A stretch of 29,907 bases of DNA from CAWACC01 sp964390695 (GCA_964390695.1 CAYMKI010000024.1:1-29907), one strand, 5' to 3'; shown: positions 14,896 to 23,669, counted from the first letter of the stretch. Notes: a model not told the origin generated them from the sequence alone. Translations and numbers: made by a program.

Positions 14896-15555
14896 TTACG
14901 TCCTCGTTTTAGGGTTGTTCATGCTGCTGGCTACTGATAGGTGTACAGCTTCCAGCCAGCGGCAAAAAAGCTGCGCTTCGGCCTTCTTTAAATGCTCTAG
15001 GTACATCGGACTTGCGGGAATCAAGCTGAGCTCTTTTTGCATTTCTAACAGATGTTCGTCCTCTTCCAGGATGATGGCTTTTACGCGCACTGCAGAGCGA
15101 TGCTTGCGTAGGCAAGCCTCATACAGCGGATAGAGGTGTGCCGCCCTTTGTTCGATCATATACGTGACTAACAAGTACGCTAATTTCTTGAGTTCATTTC
15201 CTTGCAGGTGATGGGTATGTTTTAGATGGCGGCAGGCGGCCAGATCTAAGTGGTGTAGATAATGCAGCGTGCATGCGCCCCCTAAAAGTTGGTCTACGTG
15301 ATACGACTCAAAGGGATTGGGGGATATTTTCTTGATTTGCTGTTTGAGGGAAAAGGCATGGCGGAATTCTTCGGCGGCGTGCTTTAACATCTCCTCTTGC
15401 ACTTTTGTGGGATGTTCGCAGCGGGCTATTTTTCTGGCCCCACAGTTTTCGAGATAGGAAAGCGTATTTAGCCACTTTGCGTGTAAGTGTGTCGAAGGGA
15501 TAATCGTATTTAATAAATTCTCTACGGGATAATCTTCCGCGTAAGCTATTTCCAT
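14896..15555 (-). CDS. Ferritin-like diiron protein of the biotin operon
   Basis: I do not recognise the family by name. The 219 residues are almost all helical and carry a full class-I diiron carboxylate set: Glu36, Glu63-x2-His66 (EEFRH), Glu135 (MIEQRA) and Glu165-x2-His168 (EEDEH). Spacings (27 and 30 residues within the pairs) match a ferritin-like four-helix bundle. Relatives by fold include MiaE, AurF, acyl-ACP desaturase, aldehyde-deformylating oxygenase and RNR R2. The start overlaps the end of bioA by 10 bases, so it is translationally coupled as the fifth gene of the biotin operon. Since no pimeloyl-forming gene is visible, an oxygen-dependent role in making the pimeloyl group is a reasonable inference. 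A MiaE-like tRNA hydroxylase is the main alternative. Confidence 0.75.
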   Translation of the reverse strand: MEIAYAEDYPVENLLNTIIPSTHLHAKWLNTLSYLENCGARKIARCEHPTKVQEEMLKHAAEEFRHAFSLKQQIKKISPNPFESYHVDQLLGGACTLHYLHHLDLAACRHLKHTHHLQGNELKKLAYLLVTYMIEQRAAHLYPLYEACLRKHRSAVRVKAIILEEDEHLLEMQKELSLIPASPMYLEHLKKAEAQLFCRWLEAVHLSVASSMNNPKTRT

Positions 15556-16850
15556 GTAGCTTCCTCCAGGGTGATCAGAATGTTGTCATAAATTTCGGAT
15601 AACTCCTGCGAAGATATGCAATAAGGCGGCATCACATAGAGCACATTGCCTAAAGGGCGCAGCAGGATTTTTTTCGAGATAAAATAACTGTAGAGCTTGT
15701 CTCGCAGGGCATCAAAATAAGAGCTTCCACCTTTGGAGGCGTATTCCAAGATAAGCAAAGTGCCCACAGCTTCGCAGCGGCGCAGGCGGGGATGCTGGCC
15801 ATATCTTTGTATAAAGCTCGCATGTGATATGTGGATTTTTTCTCTTTGGTGTGTGCATGCATGTTTCTCCAGCAGGTCTAGGCTTGCTAAGGCCGAGGCG
15901 CAGGCTAAGGGATTGGCGGTGTAGGAATGGCCATGCAGGAAAGCCTTGCATGGATTGGATGATAGGAATGCCTGATAGATTTCTTCTGTGCAGGCAGTAG
16001 CCCCCAAGGGTAAAAATCCTCCGGTTAGTCCTTTGGACATGCAGATGATGTCAGGGGAGATGTCCAACGTGCTGCTGGCAAATAAAGGGCCCGTGCGGCC
16101 AAAACCCGTCATGACCTCATCGGCGATGCACAGGACGTGGTGGGCTTTGCATAATTTCAATAAGGCCGAAAGCCCCTGAGGTGAATGCGTGCGCATGCCG
16201 CCGGCTCCTTGCACTAAAGGTTCGAATATGAAACAGGCGCAGGAGTATGTTTCCAAGATAGCCTTTAATTGCAGCAATGAGGATTCTTCAAAGCCATTTT
16301 CGGGGGGATCGATAGAATGAGTGGAGAAAAAGTAAGGCCAGAAAGGCTGATTTAATTCATGGCGTCCCGCTGCTGACATAGCTCCAAAAGTGTCTCCATG
16401 GTAGCTGTGTTTAAAGCGCACGATGTGGATTTTTTCGGTGGAGGGGTTGCGGTTATGCCAATACTGGATAGCCATCTTTAGGGCAATTTCTACCGAAGTG
16501 GATCCGTTGTCGGAGTAGAAAATTCGGGACATCTTGCCGGGCAAAAGATGTGTCAGCCTTTCTGCCAGGACGATGCCGTTTTCATGGGTAAATCCCGCGA
16601 AGATGACGTGTTCCAGTGTGTGAGCTTGTGAGCTGATTTTCTCAGCTATGTAAGGGTGTGCATGGCCGTGCAGGTTGACCCACCAGGAAGAGATGGCATC
16701 GAGGTAACGAGATCCATCCGCTGCATGCAGGTATGAGCCTTGTCCTGAAACGATGGGGATGGGAGGCTGTGCTGTGTGGGCTTGAGTGAATGGATGCCAT
16801 ACACAGGCTGCGTCTCTAGGTATTAGGTTAGAATAAATTGATTTTTCCAT
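15546..16850 (-). CDS. bioA: Adenosylmethionine-8-amino-7-oxononanoate aminotransferase
   Basis: Converts KAPA to DAPA with S-adenosylmethionine as amino donor, using PLP. The 434 residues have the class-III aminotransferase fold: SSWWVNLHGHAHPYI near 54-68 (the Trp pair and substrate loop typical of BioA), DNGSTSVEIALKMA (114-127), ADEVMTGFGRTG with Asp244, and SKGLTGGFLPLGAT with the Schiff-base Lys273. It overlaps the end of bioD by 28 bases and the downstream diiron gene by 10, indicating coupled translation. Length is normal. Confidence 0.95.
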   Translation of the reverse strand: MEKSIYSNLIPRDAACVWHPFTQAHTAQPPIPIVSGQGSYLHAADGSRYLDAISSWWVNLHGHAHPYIAEKISSQAHTLEHVIFAGFTHENGIVLAERLTHLLPGKMSRIFYSDNGSTSVEIALKMAIQYWHNRNPSTEKIHIVRFKHSYHGDTFGAMSAAGRHELNQPFWPYFFSTHSIDPPENGFEESSLLQLKAILETYSCACFIFEPLVQGAGGMRTHSPQGLSALLKLCKAHHVLCIADEVMTGFGRTGPLFASSTLDISPDIICMSKGLTGGFLPLGATACTEEIYQAFLSSNPCKAFLHGHSYTANPLACASALASLDLLEKHACTHQREKIHISHASFIQRYGQHPRLRRCEAVGTLLILEYASKGGSSYFDALRDKLYSYFISKKILLRPLGNVLYVMPPYCISSQELSEIYDNILITLEEATWK

Positions 16851-17434
16851 GAGTTTGCATAATGTTTGATTAAGGTAGGATTTATACTAGGATGCCGGTC
16901 CAATCTTCCCAGGATAGGCCAGCCGGAAAATTTTTGGATGATTTCCTCAGAGTCTCTATTCGTGGGGCCGTTGAAGAGAATTCCAAGCGTTGGGATACGG
17001 CGGTGCTTGAGGACTTCTATTGAAAGCAGGCTATGGTTGATGCTGCCAAGGTAGTGTCGTGAGACAAGAATGCAGGGAAGATTCCATTTTGCAAGCAGGT
17101 CAATGAACAGGGTGTTTTGATTTAAAGGCACTAGCACTCCTCCGCAGCCTTCTATAATTAATGTTCGGGATGCTTTGGGTAGGCTAAGATCTTCTGGATG
17201 GATTTCTAGGTTTTCTAGCCTGGCAGCATGATGCGGGGACAGAGGGGCTTTGAATCGATAACCTTCAGGATGTATGCAGGTGGAATGGGCTAGGTGCTTG
17301 ATGGCGGCGCTGTCTGAATAGTGCAAATTCCCGCATTGCACCGGCTTCCAATACTCGCCTTTAAACATCTCTACCAGTATGGCTGAGACGACGGTTTTGC
17401 CGACGTCAGTGCCTATGCCTACAACAACGATCAT
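16823..17434 (-). CDS. bioD: Dethiobiotin synthetase
   Basis: Closes the ureido ring of DAPA with CO2 and ATP to make dethiobiotin. The N-terminus is the P-loop GIGTDVGKT (6-14) of the BioD family, with KPVQCG (30-35) and IIEGCGGVLVPL later in the chain. The 203-residue length is slightly short but complete. The start at 17434 overlaps the bioF stop as ATGA; a frame 12 codons longer exists but lies inside bioF. Confidence 0.94.
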   Translation of the reverse strand: MIVVVGIGTDVGKTVVSAILVEMFKGEYWKPVQCGNLHYSDSAAIKHLAHSTCIHPEGYRFKAPLSPHHAARLENLEIHPEDLSLPKASRTLIIEGCGGVLVPLNQNTLFIDLLAKWNLPCILVSRHYLGSINHSLLSIEVLKHRRIPTLGILFNGPTNRDSEEIIQKFSGWPILGRLDRHPSINPTLIKHYANSWKNQFILT

Positions 17435-18570
17435 GCGTCCTGCTCCATAAGAAGATTTATAGCGGCACACAATGCCTCTACTTCTTGCGTGTTGTTATAG
17501 GCGTGCAGACACATGCGCAAGCATTCGTTGCCTCTTCTGACTGTAGGGCTCAATATAGGCCTGAGGTCAAAGCCCATTAGGCGAAGTTTCTGACTGAAGG
17601 CTTTGGCAGCAAAATTACCGCCCTTGATGGAGATAGGGATGATGGGCGAAAAGTGATGAGCAGGCGTGGAAAGGTTTGATTTCAGGATAAAGTGATGGTA
17701 GAGTTCTTGAAGGCGAGCTCTCTCTGTTTTAGCTATAGGCAGAAGTCTATAGGCGCAGCGGATAGCCGCCAGGGAAAATAGGGGCAAGGAAGTCGTGTAA
17801 ATGAAAGTCGGGCAGAAATTGATCAGATATTCGCGCAGCAGGGAGCTGCCTAAGACGGCGGCTCCTTGTGTTCCCAAGGCCTTGCCGAAGGTGTGGACTC
17901 TGGCAAACACCCGATCTTGCAGGCCTAGATGGCAAGTAAGCCCCTCTCCATGTTCCCCGAGGATGCCTGTAGAATGAGCTTCATCCACAATGAGAAGGGC
18001 AGAATATTTTTCACATAGTTGGCAAATTTCCCTGAGGGGCGCTGTTTGGCCGTCCAAAGAATAGATGGCTTCCACACACACAAAGGCGGGTTTTGAGGCA
18101 TGTTGAAGTCTCTTTTCAAGATGTTCCAAGTCTTGGTGATGAAAAGGCAGGGGGGTGGCGCGGCTTTTTTTTATGCCCTCATGCATGGAAGCATGCACAT
18201 GCAAATCGTAAATCACGCGGCTTTCTGCTGTGAGTATCGTTTGAAGTAAGCCCGAATTGGCGTCGTAGCCAGAATTGAAGATCAAGGCCGATTCGGCTTG
18301 ATGAAATTGCGCGATGGTTTTTTCTAGGTCTTCGGCGTAGGAGGTATTTCCACAGAGCAAGCGTGAACCTGTTGATCCCAGACGATGATATTCTGCATAC
18401 ATGCTATCCCATTCTCTCAGAAAATCTTCATGCATACAGCTTGAACGGGAAAACCCGAGGTAGTCATTGGAGCAAAAATCTATAGCATCTATCGGTTGGC
18501 TTAAGCGGCGTATATGACCCAGGCGAGTGCGTTTGTTCAAAGCAGATTGCATGCTTTCTTCTATGATCAT
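17431..18570 (-). CDS. bioF: 8-amino-7-oxononanoate synthase
   Basis: Condenses a pimeloyl thioester with L-alanine, PLP-dependent, to form KAPA. The 379 residues carry CSNDYLGF (33-40), GSTGSRLLCGN (65-75), VDEAHSTG (195-202) and HTFGKALG with the PLP Lys230. It overlaps bioB by four bases (18567-18570) and bioD by four, so the operon is very compact. This is the first step in the window that needs a pimeloyl donor, and no gene for making that donor is recognised. Confidence 0.95.
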   Translation of the reverse strand: MIIEESMQSALNKRTRLGHIRRLSQPIDAIDFCSNDYLGFSRSSCMHEDFLREWDSMYAEYHRLGSTGSRLLCGNTSYAEDLEKTIAQFHQAESALIFNSGYDANSGLLQTILTAESRVIYDLHVHASMHEGIKKSRATPLPFHHQDLEHLEKRLQHASKPAFVCVEAIYSLDGQTAPLREICQLCEKYSALLIVDEAHSTGILGEHGEGLTCHLGLQDRVFARVHTFGKALGTQGAAVLGSSLLREYLINFCPTFIYTTSLPLFSLAAIRCAYRLLPIAKTERARLQELYHHFILKSNLSTPAHHFSPIIPISIKGGNFAAKAFSQKLRLMGFDLRPILSPTVRRGNECLRMCLHAYNNTQEVEALCAAINLLMEQDA

Positions 18571-19553
18571 GAACCCACCTGTCTCTCAGAACTTGTCTTG
18601 GGGGCTTTAGGAGTCAACCCGAACAGTTCGAGCATGGCATGGTCGCTTTCAGTTGAAGGATTGGGAGCTGTCAAGAGTTTAGAGCCTAAGAATATGGAGT
18701 TGGCTCCGGCTAGAAAACACAGAGCTTGCTGTTCCCAGGTCATGTCGATGCGCCCGGCGGATAGTCTGACCATGGCCTTGGGCATGACAATGCGCGTGGT
18801 AGCGATCATTCTCAGGGTCTCCCAAAGAGAAAGTTTGGGTTGCTTTTCCAGAGGAGTGCCTGGCATGGGTGTGAGTAGATTGATAGGGACGGATTCCGGA
18901 TGATTGCGCCGGTTGGCGAGGGTATGGATGAGCGCTATCCTATCTTTTTTATCTTCACCTAAGCCGATGATACCGCCGCAGCAGACGTTGATTCCGGCCT
19001 GTTCTACCGCTTCTAAAGTTTTCAAGCGATCATCGTAAGAGCGTGTGGTCACTATTGAGTTATAAAACTCCCTGGATGTGTCGAGATTGTGATTATAAGC
19101 ATGCAAGCCTGCTTGCGCTAATTTTTTTGCTTGGTGCTCTTGTATCATCCCTAGGCAGCAGCAGACTTCGACTCCCTGGTTGGCTAACATGGAGACTATT
19201 TCGATTACGCGGTCGAATTGTTTGTTGTCTCGGACCTCTCTCCAGGCTGCGCCTAAGCATATGCGGGAAGCGCCTTGAGCGATAGCTGTTTGCGCCATAG
19301 TAAGCACATCGTCAGATGCCATCAAAGGGGTGGCGTTGACAAAGGTTTTATATTTTGACGATTGCGAGCAGTATTTGCAATCTTCTGGACAGCCGCCGGT
19401 TTTGATGGAAATAAGCGAGCATACCTGCACTTCGGACGCGTTATGATGCTGGCGGTGTACCTTGCCGGCTTGAAAGATGAGATTTAATAAAGGAGAATCG
19501 TAGAGAGTTTGAATTTCTTCTAGACTCCAAGTGTCTTGGATGTGAGTTTGCAT
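18567..19553 (-). CDS. bioB: Biotin synthase
   Basis: Radical-SAM enzyme inserting sulfur into dethiobiotin. The 328 residues contain the cluster-binding C55-x3-C59-x2-C62 in GGCPEDCKYC, the HNLDTSREFY segment, GGIIGLGE and the MVRLSAGRIDM segment that holds the [2Fe-2S] arginine ligand. A frame 11 codons longer begins with TTG at 19586; I prefer the ATG at 19553 because the alignable protein starts close to it, though neither has a good ribosome binding site. It is the first gene of the operon, with two candidate operators upstream (19664 and 19729). Confidence 0.95.
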   Translation of the reverse strand: MQTHIQDTWSLEEIQTLYDSPLLNLIFQAGKVHRQHHNASEVQVCSLISIKTGGCPEDCKYCSQSSKYKTFVNATPLMASDDVLTMAQTAIAQGASRICLGAAWREVRDNKQFDRVIEIVSMLANQGVEVCCCLGMIQEHQAKKLAQAGLHAYNHNLDTSREFYNSIVTTRSYDDRLKTLEAVEQAGINVCCGGIIGLGEDKKDRIALIHTLANRRNHPESVPINLLTPMPGTPLEKQPKLSLWETLRMIATTRIVMPKAMVRLSAGRIDMTWEQQALCFLAGANSIFLGSKLLTAPNPSTESDHAMLELFGLTPKAPKTSSERQVGS

Positions 19554-19663
19554 AAATTTTGATCTATTTAAGTGGTTTTTATCCAAAATTAGTAATAAAG
19601 ATAGAGATTATGCTAATTTTTCTTGAAATTCTAGGATAAAAGGCATGAGGTTAGTGAATTATA

Positions 19664-19678
19664 ACCTATATAATAGGT
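19664..19678. promoter_or_regulatory. Candidate operator 1 of the biotin operon
   Basis: ACCTAT-ATA-ATAGGT is a perfect 6-3-6 palindrome about 111 bases upstream of the bioB start, in the divergent space shared with the winged-helix gene. It does not fit the BirA box (TTGTAAACC type) or the BioR box (TTATAGATA type) as I know them. See the second copy at 19729. Confidence 0.6.
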
Positions 19679-19728
19679 GGTTACTGTACAACAATCAGTA
19701 GATATAGGATAATGGACGCATTCTAATA

Positions 19729-19743
19729 ACCTCTAAAATAGGT
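19729..19743. promoter_or_regulatory. Candidate operator 2, over the regulator's ribosome binding site
   Basis: ACCTCT-AAA-ATAGGT matches operator 1 in 12 of 15 positions and keeps one full arm; both copies are preceded by TAA-type bases (TAACCT). Centres are 65 bases apart. It ends eight bases before the ATG of the winged-helix gene at 19752, so binding there would block that gene's own expression. Confidence 0.55.
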
Positions 19744-19751
19744 ATATATTT

Positions 19752-20534
19752 ATGCTCAAATCCCTGTTCGGCTGTACGAGCGTGGAAAAGATTCTGCTGT
19801 ATTTGCTGGTTAACGAAAAGTGTTATGCCCTGCAGCTGCACCGTACGCTGCATACGGCCCTAAGTCCGATCCAAAAAGCGCTGGTTCGTCTAGAAGCCGG
19901 GGGCATTGTTCAAAGCTATTACGAAGGCAAAGCCAAAATGTATCAGTTCAATCCCAGCTATCCCATGCTGCATGAGCTGGAAATGTTGCTTAAACGCGCT
20001 TTTCATCAGCTTCCTCCTCATGAAAAGAAAAAATACTATTATTTGAAACCTGAGAGATATACTGATAGTAAAAATGATCATGAACTGATAGATTTAATTT
20101 GGCATCAGCTATTGACCGTGTCCCGCGTAACACTACTAGCTAAATCGCGCTCAAAGTTTTCTAAAGAATGGAATCGCAAAGGCAAAGGCACTGTACAGAT
20201 AAAACAGGATGAGCGTACCATCACCTTTGTGGAAAATGGATTTTGGAGTGGAGAAGGAGAGCAGGGACATAACTATAGCAGCAGCTTCCGATGGACCTTG
20301 AACAGATGGGAGAAAATGATCTCTTTAGAGCACTTGCGCTTGGGTGAAAATCACCCTATATTTCTCTTCCATCTGATCCCCTCTGAGGCTAATCGCCTGG
20401 AATCTATGACTCCGCATTTATGCGGCGAGGATTCCTATTTTGGATGGTTGAAATATAACCCTTTATTTATTCAACTGAACTTCAAAACCATCGGCCCCAA
20501 AAAAAATGAAGAAATCGAGTACGTTTATACTTAG
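19752..20534 (+). CDS. Winged-helix regulator with DUF6314-like domain
   Basis: A 260-residue protein. Residues 1-75 form a winged helix of the ArsR/PadR type (helices around VEKILLYLLVNE and ALQLHRTLHTALSPIQKALVRLEAGGIV, then the YYEGKAKMYQFN wing). A helical linker follows, then a beta-rich domain with SFRWTLNRWEKMISLEHLRLG, PHLCGEDSY (221-229) and GPKK (248-251). The second part resembles DUF6314, whose ends read HLCG-x-D-x-Y and GP-K/R-K. It is divergent from bioB with two matched palindromes between, so it is a candidate biotin-operon and self regulator. It may sense its ligand with the beta domain. The next gene starts 15 bases downstream. Confidence 0.7.
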   Translation: MLKSLFGCTSVEKILLYLLVNEKCYALQLHRTLHTALSPIQKALVRLEAGGIVQSYYEGKAKMYQFNPSYPMLHELEMLLKRAFHQLPPHEKKKYYYLKPERYTDSKNDHELIDLIWHQLLTVSRVTLLAKSRSKFSKEWNRKGKGTVQIKQDERTITFVENGFWSGEGEQGHNYSSSFRWTLNRWEKMISLEHLRLGENHPIFLFHLIPSEANRLESMTPHLCGEDSYFGWLKYNPLFIQLNFKTIGPKKNEEIEYVYT

Positions 20535-20549
20535 TGTTCGAGGAGTATC

Positions 20550-21338
20550 ATGTTTTCAGAAATCACTCAAATAGCTACCGAAGCCGCTTTAAAGGCCGGA
20601 AAAATTTTGCTAAAGGGTTTTGGTTCAGAGTACCAAGTGTACCATAAGCCCGGCGTCCAAAATTACGTCACCGAATTTGATCACGCTTCCGAGGCGTGCA
20701 TTATGGAGCACATCCGATCGCGCTATCCGGGTCATTCCTTTCTATGTGAAGAATCCGGATCTACAGACATGGAAAATGCTCCGATTCTGTGGATTATCGA
20801 TCCCTTGGATGGGACGACGAACTTTACACATGAAATTCCCTTATTCTGCATCAGCATCGCTGCCTATAATGGACATGAAGTCGTTTCCGGGGTTATTTAT
20901 CAGCCTTTTACCCACGAGTTGTTTGTGGCAGAGCGAAATCAAGGGGCTTATTTAAACGATGTGCAGATCAAGGTGTCGCCGACACCGCACTTTGCTGGAG
21001 GAATGGCCGCCACAGGATTTCCTCGAAATATCATCGAAAATCCGCATCACTGCATCGATCAGTTTGTGCATATTTTAAAGAAGGGAACCCTTATCAGAAA
21101 TCTCGGTTCCTCGGCTTTGAATCTGGCGTATGTGGCTGCAGGCAAATTTGATGCATATTGGTCGGTGTCGTTGCATTCATGGGACATGGCCGCGGGTATG
21201 CTTTTGATCGAAGAAGCCGGCGGAAAAGTCACGGATTATGCGGGTGCGCGCTACCCTGTCTTGTCTAATCAGCCGATTGCAGCCTCGAATGGCCTTGTGC
21301 ATGAAGAATTGCTGCGGAGTCTACTTCCAAGCGAATAA
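20550..21338 (+). CDS. Inositol-monophosphatase-family phosphatase
   Basis: A 262-residue Mg2+-dependent phosphatase. All metal-ligand motifs are present: CEESG with Glu67, WIIDPLDGTTNF (81-92) with Asp84 and Asp87, and WDMAAGMLLIEEAGG with Asp212. Family members include SuhB, inositol-1-phosphatase, CysQ and archaeal-type FBPase, and the substrate here is not certain; SuhB-like is the usual annotation. GAGGAG precedes the ATG. It follows the winged-helix gene by 15 bases, probably in one transcript. Its stop codon directly abuts the stop codon of the convergent lipase-like gene with no base between. Confidence 0.9.
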   Translation: MFSEITQIATEAALKAGKILLKGFGSEYQVYHKPGVQNYVTEFDHASEACIMEHIRSRYPGHSFLCEESGSTDMENAPILWIIDPLDGTTNFTHEIPLFCISIAAYNGHEVVSGVIYQPFTHELFVAERNQGAYLNDVQIKVSPTPHFAGGMAATGFPRNIIENPHHCIDQFVHILKKGTLIRNLGSSALNLAYVAAGKFDAYWSVSLHSWDMAAGMLLIEEAGGKVTDYAGARYPVLSNQPIAASNGLVHEELLRSLLPSE

Positions 21339-23534
21339 CTAGATAGCTAAAAGGCGACGCAATTGATGCAAAAATAGGCGTATTCGATGGGTTGTGTAGT
21401 GGATAGCTTGGAGAAGTAAATGCCGTAGAGAGTGCCCCCAACTAATAATGAACAAAGCGGTGTTGGCAATTTCATGATCTATACTGGACAAAGAAGGAGG
21501 ACTGGTAGGGTCGAGATCATAAAATTTTATACCGGCATCTTGGGGGTTATTTGTTTTGACTTTTCGAATCCATACATCGTTAGGGGTTTTGCGTTTGGTA
21601 TCGCTGACAGCGGAGAGATTGTATTGGGAATGGGGGTTTAAAAGATAGTTGTCCAGAATGTTTTTACCATTTAGCGGTTTGGTAAAATGGAAGACAGAGG
21701 TCAGGATATTGGAAGGGTATAAATCCCCCTCTTCCCGATAGCCTAATAGATGTTTTCCAACCGTTTGCACGGGGTCGTGGTGCGCTTTGAAATATCTCAA
21801 TTGAAATTTGATGTCAGAAAGTTGTGACGCATGTTGCCTAAAGGATGTGTTCAGCTGTGGTTCGATACCTGGCGAGTTGAAACCAAACAGATTGATTTCT
21901 TGGATGTTCAGTTTATGATAGAGGGCATTTTTGGGTTGCGGATGCTGAGTTCTGGATGTGTGAATTTTTGCCGCCAGCGCTTCGCACATCCTCTCTCCGT
22001 CGCAGGCACCTAGGCTATGTCCAAAAATCTCCAACTTTAGAGGCGATGAACGGGGTAATTTTTCTAAAATCTTCTCTAGGTTGGCTAGGATATGATCGCT
22101 GTTGTTATCAAAGCTCCTAGCTCCTGGCCCTGAGGATTCATTCCACTTCATTTTTTCCCGAGGATTGAGATTGCGGTTCCAGGCGGCGGTATTGCGGCTT
22201 CCGCGGAATAAAATCTGTACAGGAACCGTTTGAGAGTAAATGTTAGAGTCTATTTCAGCAGGCACTAGCACAACAGCGTACAGTCCTTTTTGGTTGTGAA
22301 GAGTATGCGCTTGCATCAAACAGGTTTGTCCATTTTCACATGGAACAGGCACTAAAGTACCCTCTCTGATAGCCGCCTTGTCGTCCAAGGGATAAACTCC
22401 ATAGGCAATATTTCTGGCCAAGTATTCGGCGTAGCCGAAATGTTTCAAGCTATCTGTTTTGTCATTAGCACCTTGGTGTTGGTAGGTGTCTATTCTATAA
22501 CAATTCTTGAGGAAGTACAGGTCTTTATTTAACTGATTTAGATAAGGAGGTTTATACATCTTGAGTTGGTTCAGATCTTCCTTCGAAAGCAGGGTAATAC
22601 CTCGTAAATATTTCAGGAATTCTACGTTGGGCGAGCTGTTAATTTCTAAAACACCCTGAGCAGTTTTAGCCAAAACCCACAGATGTTTATTCTCTGCTCT
22701 GCAGACGATGTGAAGGTCCTCTAACGTCATATTCGCTAGGATGCCTTTGATAAGGGCTTTCAGGTCTAGTGAAGAAATGAAATAGTTGGAGTCTAATGCA
22801 TATAACCTGATGATGCTTTGCGTAGCTTTATCGCCAAAGATATTGCTGAGTGTGTTCACAGCAGACTTTATTGGGAAGTAGTGGGGAGTCGGGTCGGGGT
22901 CGATTTTGTTCTGGAGTAAATTGGCGATATATCTTTCGATGAAAGAATCGGAAGTGGATTTGTGAAATACAGACTCCAATGAGGTTTGGTGGAGGGAAAC
23001 TTGCTTGAAGCTAGAGATGGAATTATTGATGGAGACTAACTGATCGCTTAGAAAATGTATTTTATTTTGCAATAACTGGATCCGCTGGATCAGATCAGGG
23101 GCGTTGCTGGATGATTTTAGATTATTAAGACTGAGCGGCAAGGAAGTGGATAGAGTGGAATGCAGTTGTTGGAGGAGTTGTTGTTTTTCAGTTAACTGGA
23201 TGGCTAGATTAGGCAGTTTAGGATCAAAACTGAGACGCAGGAGTTCGGTAGTTTCGGCGCATTGTATAATCAAGCGGTCAAGCTTGTTAAGTGGTTTGTG
23301 GTAGGAATCAAAAAAATGAAGGAGGCGATTGCATAAGGTGTTTTTGTGTTTGTGGAATCGGCCATGGTTATATGTGATAAACTCATCAGATTGTAAATTA
23401 GCCAACTCGGAAAATTTATCCAATATAAATTTAAGGGTTTGAGAATTTTTAGCATCGAGCGAAGACGTGCTATCCTTATTTTTTTTCGGCGAGTGGATTA
23501 GTTTATTAGCAAGCTTAAAAATGGGATTTATCAT
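21339..23534 (-). CDS. Large lipase-like (class 3) alpha/beta hydrolase, putative effector
   Basis: A 731-residue protein. The N-terminal ~300 residues are helical and polar, with no domain I recognise. The C-terminal half contains class-3 lipase landmarks: ILFRGSRN (441-448), the nucleophile elbow GHSLGAC (505-511, Ser507), and a downstream YFKAHHDPVQTVG whose Asp587 fits the catalytic Asp position of that fold. The third triad residue (His) is not certain. Such proteins act on lipids or esters. No signal peptide is seen. Its large size, helical leader and setting suggest a host-directed effector, which is inference. The gene stands alone. Confidence 0.65.
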   Translation of the reverse strand: MINPIFKLANKLIHSPKKNKDSTSSLDAKNSQTLKFILDKFSELANLQSDEFITYNHGRFHKHKNTLCNRLLHFFDSYHKPLNKLDRLIIQCAETTELLRLSFDPKLPNLAIQLTEKQQLLQQLHSTLSTSLPLSLNNLKSSSNAPDLIQRIQLLQNKIHFLSDQLVSINNSISSFKQVSLHQTSLESVFHKSTSDSFIERYIANLLQNKIDPDPTPHYFPIKSAVNTLSNIFGDKATQSIIRLYALDSNYFISSLDLKALIKGILANMTLEDLHIVCRAENKHLWVLAKTAQGVLEINSSPNVEFLKYLRGITLLSKEDLNQLKMYKPPYLNQLNKDLYFLKNCYRIDTYQHQGANDKTDSLKHFGYAEYLARNIAYGVYPLDDKAAIREGTLVPVPCENGQTCLMQAHTLHNQKGLYAVVLVPAEIDSNIYSQTVPVQILFRGSRNTAAWNRNLNPREKMKWNESSGPGARSFDNNSDHILANLEKILEKLPRSSPLKLEIFGHSLGACDGERMCEALAAKIHTSRTQHPQPKNALYHKLNIQEINLFGFNSPGIEPQLNTSFRQHASQLSDIKFQLRYFKAHHDPVQTVGKHLLGYREEGDLYPSNILTSVFHFTKPLNGKNILDNYLLNPHSQYNLSAVSDTKRKTPNDVWIRKVKTNNPQDAGIKFYDLDPTSPPSLSSIDHEIANTALFIISWGHSLRHLLLQAIHYTTHRIRLFLHQLRRLLAI

Positions 23535-23653
23535 ATATTAGCACTTGTTTTAGTGTGTTGTTATTTTTATATAAAATATTATATATGAATTGTATTAAGA
23601 AAAAATAAAGATTCGAATCAATTTTTTAGACTTTTGAAAAATCGTGATTATTC

Positions 23654-23669
23654 AATCTTATGAAAGATT
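23654..23669. promoter_or_regulatory. Inverted repeat upstream of the PF10116-type gene
   Basis: AATCTT-ATGA-AAGATT is a perfect palindrome, followed five bases later by TTGCGCGCAA (23674-23683). Both lie 50-80 bases upstream of the start at 23735, so they may be regulator sites. The rest of 23535-23734 is AT-rich with no gene. Confidence 0.3.
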
